64,000 bases of DNA from a virus, in the IMG/VR virus record IMGVR_UViG_3300025585_000032, positions 1 through 64,000 of that record. One strand, written 5' to 3'. Both the position numbers and the translations under genes were made by a program. Below the pieces are notes generated by a model that was not told where the DNA came from, made no database searches, and saw only the letters and a program-made list of their open reading frames with translations. How positions within the stretch are numbered: the first letter of the stretch is position 1; each line of letters starts with the position of its first letter. Positions 14,894 to 21,928 of this stretch are shown piece after piece.

Positions 14894-15078
14894 ACATTGA
14901 TGACCAAGTAACAAATCATGTTAGCGATAGATGCCATATTGGATCCTCCGAAGAAATTTTCAAGCAAGTCTGCTGGGATTCATACTGTATGGTCTGGAGT
15001 AAAGTTAGAATTGAAGTCGGCAATCAAGTCCAAATTCTGGATTTAGTCTATCGTTGGATTCACAATGAACATAGATGA
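14890..15078 (+). CDS. diverged MNIDD-family protein
   Basis: 62 residues, starting MNIDDQVTNHVSDRC. Tetrads survive only in places (WSKVRIEVGNQV), so this copy has drifted to a less repetitive sequence with two Cys. It overlaps both neighbours. Confidence 0.55.
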   Translation: MNIDDQVTNHVSDRCHIGSSEEIFKQVCWDSYCMVWSKVRIEVGNQVQILDLVYRWIHNEHR

Positions 15079-15253
15079 TACTGTAATAGGTTTGATTCGC
15101 AACGATCCAAACTTTACATTCCATAAAGAATGTGATAATACAAATCAGACCGTCCTATGGGAATTTGATAGTCAGATATGGCGTAGAATATACATTGATG
15201 TTCTGCATGTAATAATGAATGATGCAGATTTTCCAGAATTCCGCGATACATGA
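15065..15253 (+). CDS. diverged MNIDD-family protein
   Basis: 62 residues beginning MNIDDTVIGLIRND. Only the N-terminus and a few aromatic positions recall the repeat family. ATGA-coupled to the SLOG gene that follows. Confidence 0.55.
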   Translation: MNIDDTVIGLIRNDPNFTFHKECDNTNQTVLWEFDSQIWRRIYIDVLHVIMNDADFPEFRDT

Positions 15254-15639
15254 AAAAGAAAGATCTTGTCATAATTGCTTGTGGCGGTCGCGATTATACA
15301 GACTCAGACTTTGTTAGTGCCACACTTTCCAAACTATCACGATTGACCACTATCATCGTCGGCGGTGCGCGTGGTGCTGATACCCTTGCAGAATATTGGG
15401 CAAATCAACAGAATTGGAAAAATAAACGACAGATAACAATCCAGAGAATTGATGCTGATTGGAAGACGCATGGCAAAAAGGCTGGTTATATTCGCAATTC
15501 AGAAATGCTAAAGGAATTATTGAAGCATCGTGATAAGGGGAAAGATGTAGGTGTTGTTGCGTTTCCGGGTGGAACTGGAACCGAAATGATGATCAAACTT
15601 GCCAAGAAATCCGATGTGGGTGTATGGCAACCAAAGTAG
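15250..15639 (+). CDS. SLOG/DUF2493-family protein
   Basis: 129 residues. The Rossmann-like SLOG signature is clear: IIACGGRDYTD at the start, VGGARGADTLAEYWA (about 37-51), ADWKTHGKKAGYIRN (about 73-87) and AFPGGTGTEMMIKLAK near the end. The family binds nucleotides or nucleotide-derived ligands (YpsA/DprA relatives). In phages its role is unknown, possibly sensing or salvaging ADP-ribose-type molecules. Confidence 0.82.
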   Translation: MKKKDLVIIACGGRDYTDSDFVSATLSKLSRLTTIIVGGARGADTLAEYWANQQNWKNKRQITIQRIDADWKTHGKKAGYIRNSEMLKELLKHRDKGKDVGVVAFPGGTGTEMMIKLAKKSDVGVWQPK

Positions 15640-15643
15640 ACCC

Positions 15644-15672
15644 TTGACAATAGATTGCTGATCATCTATGAT
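15644..15672 (+). promoter_or_regulatory. early sigma70-type promoter
   Basis: TTGACA, 17 bp, TATGAT. Transcription should begin near 15679, itself an ATG in frame with the next gene; GAAAGGA then precedes the ATG at 15694. Confidence 0.8.
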
Positions 15673-15693
15673 GGGTTCATGAAAGGAAATGGC

Positions 15694-16086
15694 ATGATTC
15701 CCAAGATTGGTCAAGAAGTGACTGTGCGTGTTCGCAATTCATTGGCAACGCATCGGCATCTGTATGCTGCTGGTGTTGTCACCGAGTTTGAGACATTCAC
15801 TGGTAAGGTCTGTGCTCCTGAAAAGTGGCAAGATCCCAAGCGAACGCTGAATCTTACTACAGGCATTCGGTCTTTTCCCATTCGCTCCCTCTCTCTGGAT
15901 AATGTTGTCTCCATTGATGGCAAGCGACATGAAGCCAAGAAAACTGACATGACCACAAAGACCTGGACTGTGCCTGGTTCCAAGGGCAATGTGTATACGA
16001 TCACCGAGGTCAATGGTCAGCGTTCATGCACCTGTGTCGGATATTCGTTCCGTCGCACCTGTAAGCACGTTATTGGAGGAAAGTAA
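15694..16086 (+). CDS. SWIM-type zinc-finger protein
   Basis: 130 residues. The C-terminus holds CTCVGYSFRRTCKH, the CxCx(n)CxH SWIM zinc-binding motif, used for DNA or protein contacts. The rest is beta-rich. The start at 15694 has AAAGGA at proper spacing; the in-frame ATG at 15679 coincides with the predicted transcription start and could be a leaderless alternative. Confidence 0.7.
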   Translation: MIPKIGQEVTVRVRNSLATHRHLYAAGVVTEFETFTGKVCAPEKWQDPKRTLNLTTGIRSFPIRSLSLDNVVSIDGKRHEAKKTDMTTKTWTVPGSKGNVYTITEVNGQRSCTCVGYSFRRTCKHVIGGK

Positions 16087-16253
16087 TGTATCGCTACATT
16101 ATCACGTTTGAGAAGGATGGTTATCAGCATCGTGAGTTGGCATTTGCCAGCACTGCTTTTGTTTTGGGTGAGATGCTGGCGAATGGACTATTGTCTGCGT
16201 GGAATGCGACTGTGGATGATATTCTATTTATTGAGGAGACTCCCGTATCTTGA
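16086..16253 (+). CDS. small hypothetical protein
   Basis: 55 residues (MYRYIITFEKDGYQHRELAF...), alpha/beta, with the stop of the upstream gene overlapping its ATG. No recognised motif. Confidence 0.6.
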   Translation: MYRYIITFEKDGYQHRELAFASTAFVLGEMLANGLLSAWNATVDDILFIEETPVS

Positions 16254-16334
16254 ACATATACGATCCTACCTAGATTCCGTACATTGCATTGCAGGTATGA
16301 GTGACTGCGTTACCATGGAAGTCAGATTTCCTCC

Positions 16335-16363
16335 TTGACAATTCCAGAGACACCTGTCATAGT
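16335..16363 (+). promoter_or_regulatory. early promoter, leaderless type
   Basis: TTGACA, 17 bp, CATAGT. An ATG follows seven bases after the -10. The sequence is nearly identical to the promoters at 16705 and 17562. Confidence 0.75.
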
Positions 16364-16369
16364 GTGTCC

Positions 16370-16507
16370 ATGATCAAGATGAAATCCAAGACGCGCCCTG
16401 CGCGCCGTCATCCGATCTTCGCGGATCTGATGACACCTAAATACCGAAAGCGAATTGTGCCTTCCAAGAAGGTCTATTCGCGCAAGCGCCAGAAGATGGA
16501 GAACTGA
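16370..16507 (+). CDS. 45-residue basic peptide
   Basis: About 40% Lys/Arg (MIKMKSKTRPARRHPIFADL...), with a basic C-terminal tail. No ribosome site and no room for one, so leaderless translation is expected. Likely nucleic-acid or polymerase binding; function unknown. Confidence 0.6.
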   Translation: MIKMKSKTRPARRHPIFADLMTPKYRKRIVPSKKVYSRKRQKMEN

Positions 16508-16674
16508 TGAAGAACTATGATTCCAAATTTCTGTGTGTCGGTGTCGGTGGACGCTATTGCGTCTGCTGCTTTGACCCACCTGGATCCAAGGCACGCCGAC
16601 TGGAATACCGTCGTGCCAAGCGCGCCGCCAAGCGCGAGGCCATGAAGGTCGAGGAAATGAACCTCGAGGACTAA
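16507..16674 (+). CDS. small Cys-containing basic protein
   Basis: 55 residues with a YCVCCF cluster near residue 20 followed by a charged Arg/Lys/Glu helix. It overlaps the upstream stop (TGATG). Could be a mini zinc-binding protein, although only four Cys are present. Function unknown. Confidence 0.55.
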   Translation: MKNYDSKFLCVGVGGRYCVCCFDPPGSKARRLEYRRAKRAAKREAMKVEEMNLED

Positions 16675-16704
16675 GTCCTTGATCCTACTGGGCAATTTTA
16701 GCCC

Positions 16705-16733
16705 TTGACAATTCCCTAAGGATGTGTCATAGT
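16705..16733 (+). promoter_or_regulatory. early promoter with upstream dyad
   Basis: TTGACA, 17 bp, CATAGT. It is preceded by the element ccttgatcctactgggcaat and the dyad GGGCaattttaGCCC; this is the earliest copy of an upstream unit repeated through 31 kb. Confidence 0.75.
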
Positions 16734-16774
16734 GTGTTCATAATCAAACTGACCACATGATGAAGGAGACAAAG

Positions 16775-17098
16775 ATGCAGGACTGGAAAATGCCCACCGA
16801 GATGCCCGCCCACGACATGGACATTGCGCTGACGATGTTCGCCGATCACCTGATCGGCATCGCGCCGTACAGCAAGCCCAATGTCACCTTTGAGCGTGGA
16901 TCCAAGTTCATGCGCGTGGTGAAGTCGGATGGTTCTTCGCGATCCGCCTATGCGTTCATCGTCATGTTTGACCATGATCGGTGGATGGTTGGTGACATTC
17001 TGAAGCCCGCGTCGTGGAAGGCGCCTGCCAAGAACTTCAGTCGCGGTAATGTGCTGAATCCGAAGTCCTATCAGAACTTCAGCTACTACGGCCTGTGA
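16775..17098 (+). CDS. conserved early protein, paralog of 29862
   Basis: 107 residues. The core VTFERGSKFMRVVKSDGSSR, the segment YAFIVMFDHDRWMVGDILK, and the ending KAPAKNFSRGNV are shared almost line by line with the protein at 29862. Beta-rich; no enzyme motif seen. GGAG at proper spacing selects the ATG at 16775 over two upstream ATGs. Confidence 0.72.
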   Translation: MQDWKMPTEMPAHDMDIALTMFADHLIGIAPYSKPNVTFERGSKFMRVVKSDGSSRSAYAFIVMFDHDRWMVGDILKPASWKAPAKNFSRGNVLNPKSYQNFSYYGL

Positions 17099-17109
17099 GG
17101 AGATAAATC

Positions 17110-17361
17110 ATGTCCAACTTTGATCTGTCGCTGTTTGTCTGGAACAAGGACAGAAAGAGCCTGGTGATGAATAATTTCACCCATGCCTTTCCACAGGAGT
17201 TTATGGTGCGTTCGCATCACACTGGCAAGGAAGTGCGGTTTTGCCGTGTGGAGCACTTTGACGTTCTATATGACCAGGATCAATGGGATGGTGAGCAGAT
17301 GGTGTATCGCCCGGTTGGCACAGTTGCCAATGTGGAATATGCTGCACTCTGTCGCGGATGA
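17110..17361 (+). CDS. hypothetical protein
   Basis: 83 residues, alpha/beta, rich in aromatics and His. GAGGAG precedes it. ATGA overlap with the next gene. Function unknown. Confidence 0.65.
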   Translation: MSNFDLSLFVWNKDRKSLVMNNFTHAFPQEFMVRSHHTGKEVRFCRVEHFDVLYDQDQWDGEQMVYRPVGTVANVEYAALCRG

Positions 17362-17555
17362 GGATCATGTCCATCTATTACCGAATTGAGGAAACTGTTG
17401 GCGCACACTACATCGTGTGGAATAATATGTTCACAACGATGGAAAGTGCTGTGGAGTATATTGATCAGCACTCAGAAAATCTGAGGGATCGTCTTCACGT
17501 GGCTGCATATGATTCCAATGGTTGGTCGCCTGTTCGAATGGGAGTTGTTTACTAA
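17358..17555 (+). CDS. small hypothetical protein
   Basis: 65 residues; a later ATG (17367) is an alternative start. Single-domain alpha/beta look (YYRIEETVGAHYIVWNNMF), as in many small phage host-interaction proteins. Function unknown. Confidence 0.6.
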   Translation: MRIMSIYYRIEETVGAHYIVWNNMFTTMESAVEYIDQHSENLRDRLHVAAYDSNGWSPVRMGVVY

Positions 17556-17561
17556 TGACCC

Positions 17562-17590
17562 TTGACAAAGGGTTGGGCACCTGTCATAGT
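17562..17590 (+). promoter_or_regulatory. early sigma70-type promoter
   Basis: TTGACA, 17 bp, CATAGT. An ATG at 17598 lies eight bases past the -10, but AAGGAG then leads to the better start at 17619. Confidence 0.75.
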
Positions 17591-17618
17591 GTAGAAGATG
17601 AATCGCAAGGAGTTGGAA

Positions 17619-17945
17619 ATGTCGCATACCGGTTTCACCGTTGAGGTTTACATCCGCGATGCCAGGATTCGTGGCAAGATGACTCGTGGACGCATTGACT
17701 GGCTTTCCAAGAACTTCCTTGGTTTTCGTTTCCTTGAGGCCATGGATTTTCAGGTTGCTTCCGAGAAGGAAGCTGAGCAGCTGGCCAAGCAGGCGCACAA
17801 GCATCGTGGGCTTGACAAGCTGCACTTCAAGGTGCATCAGATCTATGTGACGCGCCAGAATGCGATGACGGGCAAAGATTACCAGGAGAGGTATGACACG
17901 CCGACCTGGTGCTCGCCTTCGTCGGAGTCATACTGGTCCATGTGA
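17619..17945 (+). CDS. hypothetical protein
   Basis: 108 residues, basic, mixed fold (TVEVYIRDARIRGKMTRGRI at the N-terminus). No motif. The ATG at 17598 is less likely because it coincides with the predicted transcription start. Confidence 0.65.
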   Translation: MSHTGFTVEVYIRDARIRGKMTRGRIDWLSKNFLGFRFLEAMDFQVASEKEAEQLAKQAHKHRGLDKLHFKVHQIYVTRQNAMTGKDYQERYDTPTWCSPSSESYWSM

Positions 17946-17953
17946 GGAATCCA

Positions 17954-18148
17954 ATGTCTAATATGTCATACTGTCGTTTCCAGAACACAGAGAAGGATCT
18001 GCGAGATTGTCTGAATGCAATGCGTAAAGCATCCAGCATTTTTGACATGGATCTATCGAATGATGAATATGAGGCATTCCAGGAAATGACCTCGCTTATT
18101 TTACACTTTAGCATTGAAGCTGATAGGCTTCAGAAGGATGATGTATGA
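17954..18148 (+). CDS. conserved small phage protein
   Basis: 64 residues beginning MSNMSYCRFQNTEKDLRDCL, an N-terminus I have seen on small proteins in many phages of proteobacteria. Helical and acidic. GAGGA precedes it. Function unknown. The stop overlaps the next start. Confidence 0.7.
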   Translation: MSNMSYCRFQNTEKDLRDCLNAMRKASSIFDMDLSNDEYEAFQEMTSLILHFSIEADRLQKDDV

Positions 18149-18513
18149 TGGCCAATCCAATCTTGGATAAGATATCCAAGCTGAATGCGGAGATTGAACA
18201 GCTTCGCGCAGAGAATAGTCATCTGCGCCGTGTGGGCATGGATAGGCCTTCTGCCGAACTACATGAGGCGGCGATGGCGGAACTGCGCGCCGAAAACGAG
18301 CGCCTCCGCTCTGAGGTGGAGGAACAGGCGCGCCTGCTGGGCATGGGCAGCGAGCGCGAAGCGAGGTTGCGCGCTCGCGTCGAGGTGCTGAGCGCAGCAA
18401 TTGTTCTTATGGCGTCGCTGGCACCGAAAATGACAATCGACACCAGCGACCCACAAGGCGTGGCGCGGGATTTCGTGGAAATTGCGCGCGCCACTCTGGA
18501 GGCCAAGCCATGA
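18145..18513 (+). CDS. coiled-coil protein
   Basis: 122 residues. A long coiled coil runs over residues 8-75 (repeating ELRAENERL/ LRAENSHL heptads), then a short C-terminal helical domain. The sharp rise in GC here begins the GC-rich early region. Start at 18145 or 18148. Confidence 0.65.
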   Translation: MMANPILDKISKLNAEIEQLRAENSHLRRVGMDRPSAELHEAAMAELRAENERLRSEVEEQARLLGMGSEREARLRARVEVLSAAIVLMASLAPKMTIDTSDPQGVARDFVEIARATLEAKP

Positions 18514-18794
18514 CCAAGCAATATGAATCCAGTTCCAGTTATGCACAACTGAATGCCGATATTACCGCAGTAAAGAAAGACAAAATCATCGCAGATCTTA
18601 TAGCTGAAAACACCGATCTTCGTACCCGCGGTACGATATTAGAAGAGGCAGTTCGGTTTTACGCGGACGTTCACACATGGAAGTCTGCATCGGTCTTCAT
18701 GTGTGGCCATGACGGAAACTCTAGGGCTACGATTGATCGCGGAGAAAAGGCTCGCGGAGCCCTAAGATCCTTGGGAAAGCCTTCGGCAAAATAA
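18510..18794 (+). CDS. small helical protein
   Basis: 94 residues. The N-terminal half is helical (KKDKIIADLIAENTDLR) and resembles the coiled-coil neighbour, to which it is ATGA-coupled. The C-terminal half contains HTWKSASVFMCGHDGNSR. Unknown function. Confidence 0.62.
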   Translation: MTKQYESSSSYAQLNADITAVKKDKIIADLIAENTDLRTRGTILEEAVRFYADVHTWKSASVFMCGHDGNSRATIDRGEKARGALRSLGKPSAK

Positions 18795-18798
18795 GCCC

Positions 18799-18827
18799 TT
18801 GACATTGCCCAAGACCTAGTCTATACT
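18799..18827 (+). promoter_or_regulatory. early sigma70-type promoter
   Basis: TTGACA, 17 bp, TATACT. Nearly identical to the promoter at 19461 (shared spacer ttgcccaaga-ctagtc). Confidence 0.85.
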
Positions 18828-18856
18828 GTGTTCATAGATCAACAAGGAGAACCCAA

Positions 18857-19303
18857 ATGGCGTTCATGAACCAGACGATCAAGTCCGAGCTGCTTCCCGG
18901 TATCAAGGCCGTGCTCCGCAAGTATGGCCTCAAGGGTACCGTCTCCGTTGGAAACCACACCGCGCTTTCCGTCACGATCCGCGAAGGCAAGCTGGATTTC
19001 ATCGGTGACGCCATCTCCGTGCTGCGCTCGCCACAGAATGCCAATATCCCCTTCCTGTCGGATTCTATCGCATCCCTCCTGAAGGAACAGTCGCTGGATG
19101 TCAATACGTACCACATCCGTTCCAACCACTCCGGCATCTGCCAAAAGGCTCTGCTGGAGCTGCACCAGGCCATGAACGATGGTAATTGGGACAAGTCCGA
19201 CCCACAGACCGACTATTTCAACGTGGGCTGGTATACCTACATCAATATCGGAAAGTGGCGCAAGCCCTACCGCTGCACCGCTCAGATGCCAAAGGTGGCA
19301 TAA
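18857..19303 (+). CDS. conserved phage protein, paralog of 23229
   Basis: 148 residues. It opens MAFMNQTIKSELLPGIKAVL and ends with DYFNVGWYTYINIGKWRKPY. The same frame, with about half the residues identical, appears at 23229. The family is widespread in phages and plasmids of proteobacteria, but its role is not known to me. AAGGAG precedes the start. Confidence 0.78.
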   Translation: MAFMNQTIKSELLPGIKAVLRKYGLKGTVSVGNHTALSVTIREGKLDFIGDAISVLRSPQNANIPFLSDSIASLLKEQSLDVNTYHIRSNHSGICQKALLELHQAMNDGNWDKSDPQTDYFNVGWYTYINIGKWRKPYRCTAQMPKVA

Positions 19304-19306
19304 ACG

Positions 19307-19450
19307 ATGACTGAAACGTTCGGCGCCTTTCTAATGATCGTGACCTATCTTATCGGATTGGTCACGGGTTATATCATATGGGCGCCTATGTCCAATTTCA
19401 AAAGAGGATTCGTGGACGGAATCACCCTCAGATTTATTTGGAAACGATGA
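19307..19450 (+). CDS. tiny membrane protein
   Basis: 47 residues with one long transmembrane helix (about 5-26) and a basic C-terminus (VDGITLRFIWKR). The ATG lies three bases after the upstream stop. Confidence 0.6.
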   Translation: MTETFGAFLMIVTYLIGLVTGYIIWAPMSNFKRGFVDGITLRFIWKR

Positions 19451-19460
19451 AAATCCGTCC

Positions 19461-19489
19461 TTGACATTGCCCAAGATCTAGTCTATACT
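19461..19489 (+). promoter_or_regulatory. early sigma70-type promoter
   Basis: TTGACA, 17 bp, TATACT, followed by GATTCAT and a GGGAG ribosome site for the GTG start at 19516. Confidence 0.85.
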
Positions 19490-19515
19490 GGATTCATACT
19501 TAGGGAGATCCTATC

Positions 19516-20010
19516 GTGTTCCAGGTTTTCGTCGGCTCCAAAAGCCAAGCCCGCAACCTCGTCCGCATCCATAATGCGACGCATTGGATCTCCCTGCTCG
19601 ACCACGACGATACCCATCCACAGATGGATCGTCAGGATCATGTGCTCCGCCTCCTGCTGAATTGCGACGATCAGCTAAAGGTCACGGATCCACACGCACC
19701 AACCCGCAACCAAGTCCAGCAGATCCTGGATTTCACCCGCAACCTCACCGATGCAACCATCGTCGTGAACTGCTTTGCTGGTGTGGCCAGATCTACCGCG
19801 GCTGCGCTGGCCATTCTCGTCCAGCACCATGGATCCATAGATCACGCTATAAACCTGCTCCGCGCAGATCGCCCCCAGGCCATGCCAAATCCAGTCATCA
19901 GCCAGTTCGCTGACGATATTCTAGGCCTCGATGGAAAGCTTTTCGCAGCCTCCGAGAAGGTGGCACAGAGCCGTGTTCTGGAGATAATTGACGATATGGA
20001 CAATTCGTGA
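19516..20010 (+). CDS. dual-specificity/tyrosine phosphatase-like protein
   Basis: 164 residues from a GTG start. The C-x5-R signature is in VVNCFAGVARSTAAAL (about 92-107): C-F-A-G-V-A-R, with Ser after Arg as in cysteine-based phosphatases. An upstream Asp-rich loop (DHDDTHPQMD) could hold the general acid. It may dephosphorylate host proteins or nucleotides. The fold call is good; the substrate is unknown. Confidence 0.72.
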   Translation: MFQVFVGSKSQARNLVRIHNATHWISLLDHDDTHPQMDRQDHVLRLLLNCDDQLKVTDPHAPTRNQVQQILDFTRNLTDATIVVNCFAGVARSTAAALAILVQHHGSIDHAINLLRADRPQAMPNPVISQFADDILGLDGKLFAASEKVAQSRVLEIIDDMDNS

Positions 20011-20020
20011 GAAACCCACA

Positions 20021-20176
20021 ATGAACATCGATGACCAAGTCTGGAATCAAGTCTGGAATCAAATCTATGATCAACTCTTGAATCAAGTCAGGAATCAAGT
20101 CTATGATCAAGTCGAGGATCAAGTCAGGAATCAAGTCAGGAATCAAGTCTGGACTCAAGCCAGGAATCCACAATGA
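20021..20176 (+). CDS. QV-xx tetrapeptide-repeat protein 3
   Basis: 51 residues: MNID followed by a run of about 11 D/N-Q-V/I/L-x tetrads (NQVW, NQIY, DQLL, NQVR) and the ending NPQ. Same start, end and ATGA coupling as the copy at 14711, 5 kb away. Confidence 0.62.
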   Translation: MNIDDQVWNQVWNQIYDQLLNQVRNQVYDQVEDQVRNQVRNQVWTQARNPQ

Positions 20177-20337
20177 ACATCGATGACCAAGTCTACAATC
20201 AAGTCTGGGATCAAGTCTGGGATCAAGTCTGGAATCAAGTCTGGCTTCAAGTCTCGATTCGAGCCTGGGACCAGGTTCGGAATCAATATCTTCAAGATGC
20301 CAATTCCAGGGCGCCAGAGAACACGGACTCCGCCTAA
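20173..20337 (+). CDS. QV-xx tetrapeptide-repeat protein 4
   Basis: 54 residues. Tetrads run for about 40 residues and then change to a unique tail (YLQDANSRAPENTDSA). The DNA of this tail (gatgccaattccagggcg) recurs near 21222, so it appears to come from the intergenic promoter-upstream element. Confidence 0.6.
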   Translation: MNIDDQVYNQVWDQVWDQVWNQVWLQVSIRAWDQVRNQYLQDANSRAPENTDSA

Positions 20338-20367
20338 GTCATTGATTCGACTCGGTAATTTCGAGGC

Positions 20368-20396
20368 TTGACAAGGCACAGTTTTTGCCCTACACT
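20368..20396 (+). promoter_or_regulatory. early promoter
   Basis: TTGACA, 17 bp, TACACT, preceded by the cattgattcgactcggtaat upstream element. Confidence 0.72.
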
Positions 20397-20421
20397 CAGT
20401 CCATAAAACCAAAACAAGGAA

Positions 20422-20691
20422 ATGGCAATGTTTATCTATGAAGTCACTAGATCCACGTGGGGTAGTTCTGGTAACGACGATCAGCCATTTGGCCTCTATG
20501 AATCCAAGGATATAGCTGATAAGCTGGCTAAGTCTCTTATGGAGGTTGATTTTCCTGTTACGGTTACCATTACACAGCATGAAGTCTTTAGTGAGCCTAA
20601 GGTAAACGGAGAATGGAGCGGCAGAAAGAAGTGGCGATATGAAAACGAACACTGGATTCGCTGGGATAAATTCTATGGTCACCGAGAATAA
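20422..20691 (+). CDS. hypothetical protein
   Basis: 89 residues (87 if the second ATG at 20428, better spaced from AAGGAA, is used). Beta-strand-rich with a Trp-rich end (WSGRKKWRYENEHWIRWDKF). No family recognised. Confidence 0.62.
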   Translation: MAMFIYEVTRSTWGSSGNDDQPFGLYESKDIADKLAKSLMEVDFPVTVTITQHEVFSEPKVNGEWSGRKKWRYENEHWIRWDKFYGHRE

Positions 20692-20721
20692 TCCATTGAT
20701 TCGACTGGGTAATTCTTGCCC

Positions 20722-20750
20722 TTGACAAAAGGCCCGATCTAGGTTATTCT
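20722..20750 (+). promoter_or_regulatory. early promoter
   Basis: TTGACA, 17 bp, TATTCT. It shares its gtgactctga downstream sequence with the promoters at 21549 and 21867. Confidence 0.75.
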
Positions 20751-20774
20751 GTGACTCTGAGAAAGGAGATGGTC

Positions 20775-21149
20775 ATGAATCTGAAGGTTCGGCAGCTGGA
20801 AACCGCATTGCTCTTTGACAGGCCGACGCCTGTTCCTGAGGGCTTTCGTCTGATCGGCCGAGATGGCTTTTATTGTCGCGGTGAAGAGGTCTGGTGGGAA
20901 TACAAGGGCAAGGGCTATCTCTATGGCCAAAGCCTGAATTGCCGCGAGGATTTTGAGTACAGGCTGCGAGTGAATGATGAGGCCATCCTCATCCCACGCG
21001 AGGTGGCGGCCATGAAGACTATTCTGAAGACGACGCGGGATGCCAATGTTCGCAAGGCATTGTCGGCGCGCCTTCGCCTTCATGAGGAGGCCTATGAACT
21101 GCGCCGTATCCGTCGTGGTGTTCGTCGTGTCATGGGACCCGTTGATTGA
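20775..21149 (+). CDS. hypothetical protein
   Basis: 124 residues. An N-terminal beta region (GFRLIGRDGFYCRGEEVWW) is followed by a basic helical C-terminus (LRRIRRGVRRVMG). AAAGGAG chooses this ATG. Function unknown. Confidence 0.65.
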   Translation: MNLKVRQLETALLFDRPTPVPEGFRLIGRDGFYCRGEEVWWEYKGKGYLYGQSLNCREDFEYRLRVNDEAILIPREVAAMKTILKTTRDANVRKALSARLRLHEEAYELRRIRRGVRRVMGPVD

Positions 21150-21271
21150 TGGCTAATTCCAGCCCTGAAGATGCCAATAATCCAGGAAAGATGCCAATTT
21201 CGTAACGTATGACGCAAAAGATGCCAATTCCAGGGCGTCAGAGAACACACAGAGACACAGGGAAACGATAT

Positions 21272-21526
21272 ATGCGCTATACAAAAGCTGACATTCCGCG
21301 GCGACCAGGTCGCAATTGGCACAAACGACGCATCATCGGCGGCATATGGATGGCAGAACAGCGATGGTACCAAACGCCTGCGCTGCGCACCAGAGAGCGA
21401 ATGGAGGACCTACAGCACCTCGCCGGACAGCCCAGGCGACGCCAGATGCCAAGGATCCTGCTATCGACGCTGCTCTGGCACGCCGCCGAGAACCGAAAAA
21501 GCCGCCTGAGGCGCCTAAGCCATTGA
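21272..21526 (+). CDS. Arg-rich small protein (uncertain)
   Basis: 84 residues, Arg/Trp-rich (MRYTKADIPRRPGRNWHKRR...). AGGGAAACG precedes the ATG. Another frame (21316-21552) is also open and reads Pro/Ala-rich. This one is preferred because its stop falls just at the repeated promoter-upstream element, as in neighbouring genes. The 120 bases before it hold three copies of agatgccaat and no gene. Confidence 0.4.
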   Translation: MRYTKADIPRRPGRNWHKRRIIGGIWMAEQRWYQTPALRTRERMEDLQHLAGQPRRRQMPRILLSTLLWHAAENRKSRLRRLSH

Positions 21527-21548
21527 TTCCATTAGGTAATTCCAGCCC

Positions 21549-21577
21549 TTGACAAGGCGCCTGATCTAGCATATTCT
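21549..21577 (+). promoter_or_regulatory. early promoter
   Basis: TTGACA, 17 bp, TATTCT. The 40 bases through the start region match the promoter at 21867 almost exactly. Confidence 0.78.
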
Positions 21578-21601
21578 GTGACTCTGATTGCGGAGGTATC
21601 A

Positions 21602-21823
21602 ATGTCTCAGACGTTCTACACGGTCCATGTTCCTGACGGCGACGACCCTGGTCTGGGTAATTGGAAGCTGAGCACGGCCAGCCTGGCTATCGCCTTTGCA
21701 CAGGATCTCGGCGTCAGGTGTGAGGTCCGAGTCCATGATGGCGACAAGATTCCCATGCGTCTATGCACTGTTCTCCCTGGGACCTTCGATGGCCATCCTA
21801 ATCTTATCTGGCCCTATCCGTGA
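21602..21823 (+). CDS. small hypothetical protein
   Basis: 73 residues, beta-rich, acidic, with a PDGDDPGLGNW loop. GGAGG lies six bases before the ATG. Function unknown. Confidence 0.62.
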   Translation: MSQTFYTVHVPDGDDPGLGNWKLSTASLAIAFAQDLGVRCEVRVHDGDKIPMRLCTVLPGTFDGHPNLIWPYP

Positions 21824-21866
21824 CGTGGACTTCTAACCCATTGATCTGATTGGGCAATTCCAGCCC

Positions 21867-21895
21867 TTGACAAGGCGCCTGATCTAGCATATTCT
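21867..21895 (+). promoter_or_regulatory. early promoter with GGGC/GCCC dyad
   Basis: TTGACA, 17 bp, TATTCT. The upstream element ttgatctgattgggcaattc contains the start of GGGCaattccaGCCC, a hairpin-forming dyad touching the -35. Confidence 0.78.
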
Positions 21896-21928
21896 GTGAC
21901 TCTGATTGCGGAAGAGGAAAGGAAACCG

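Noticed and set aside
14693-14914. Minus-strand frames encoding LIPDLIPDL repeats (also near 19900-20680 and 31999-32658)
   Set aside because: They exist only because the 12-base repeat of the plus-strand genes is open in several frames. The plus frames have conserved MNIDD/MNSVK starts and ATGA coupling; the minus frames have no ribosome sites.
16254-16334. Possible 13-codon gene before the promoter at 16335
   Set aside because: Too short and without start signals; treated as spacer.
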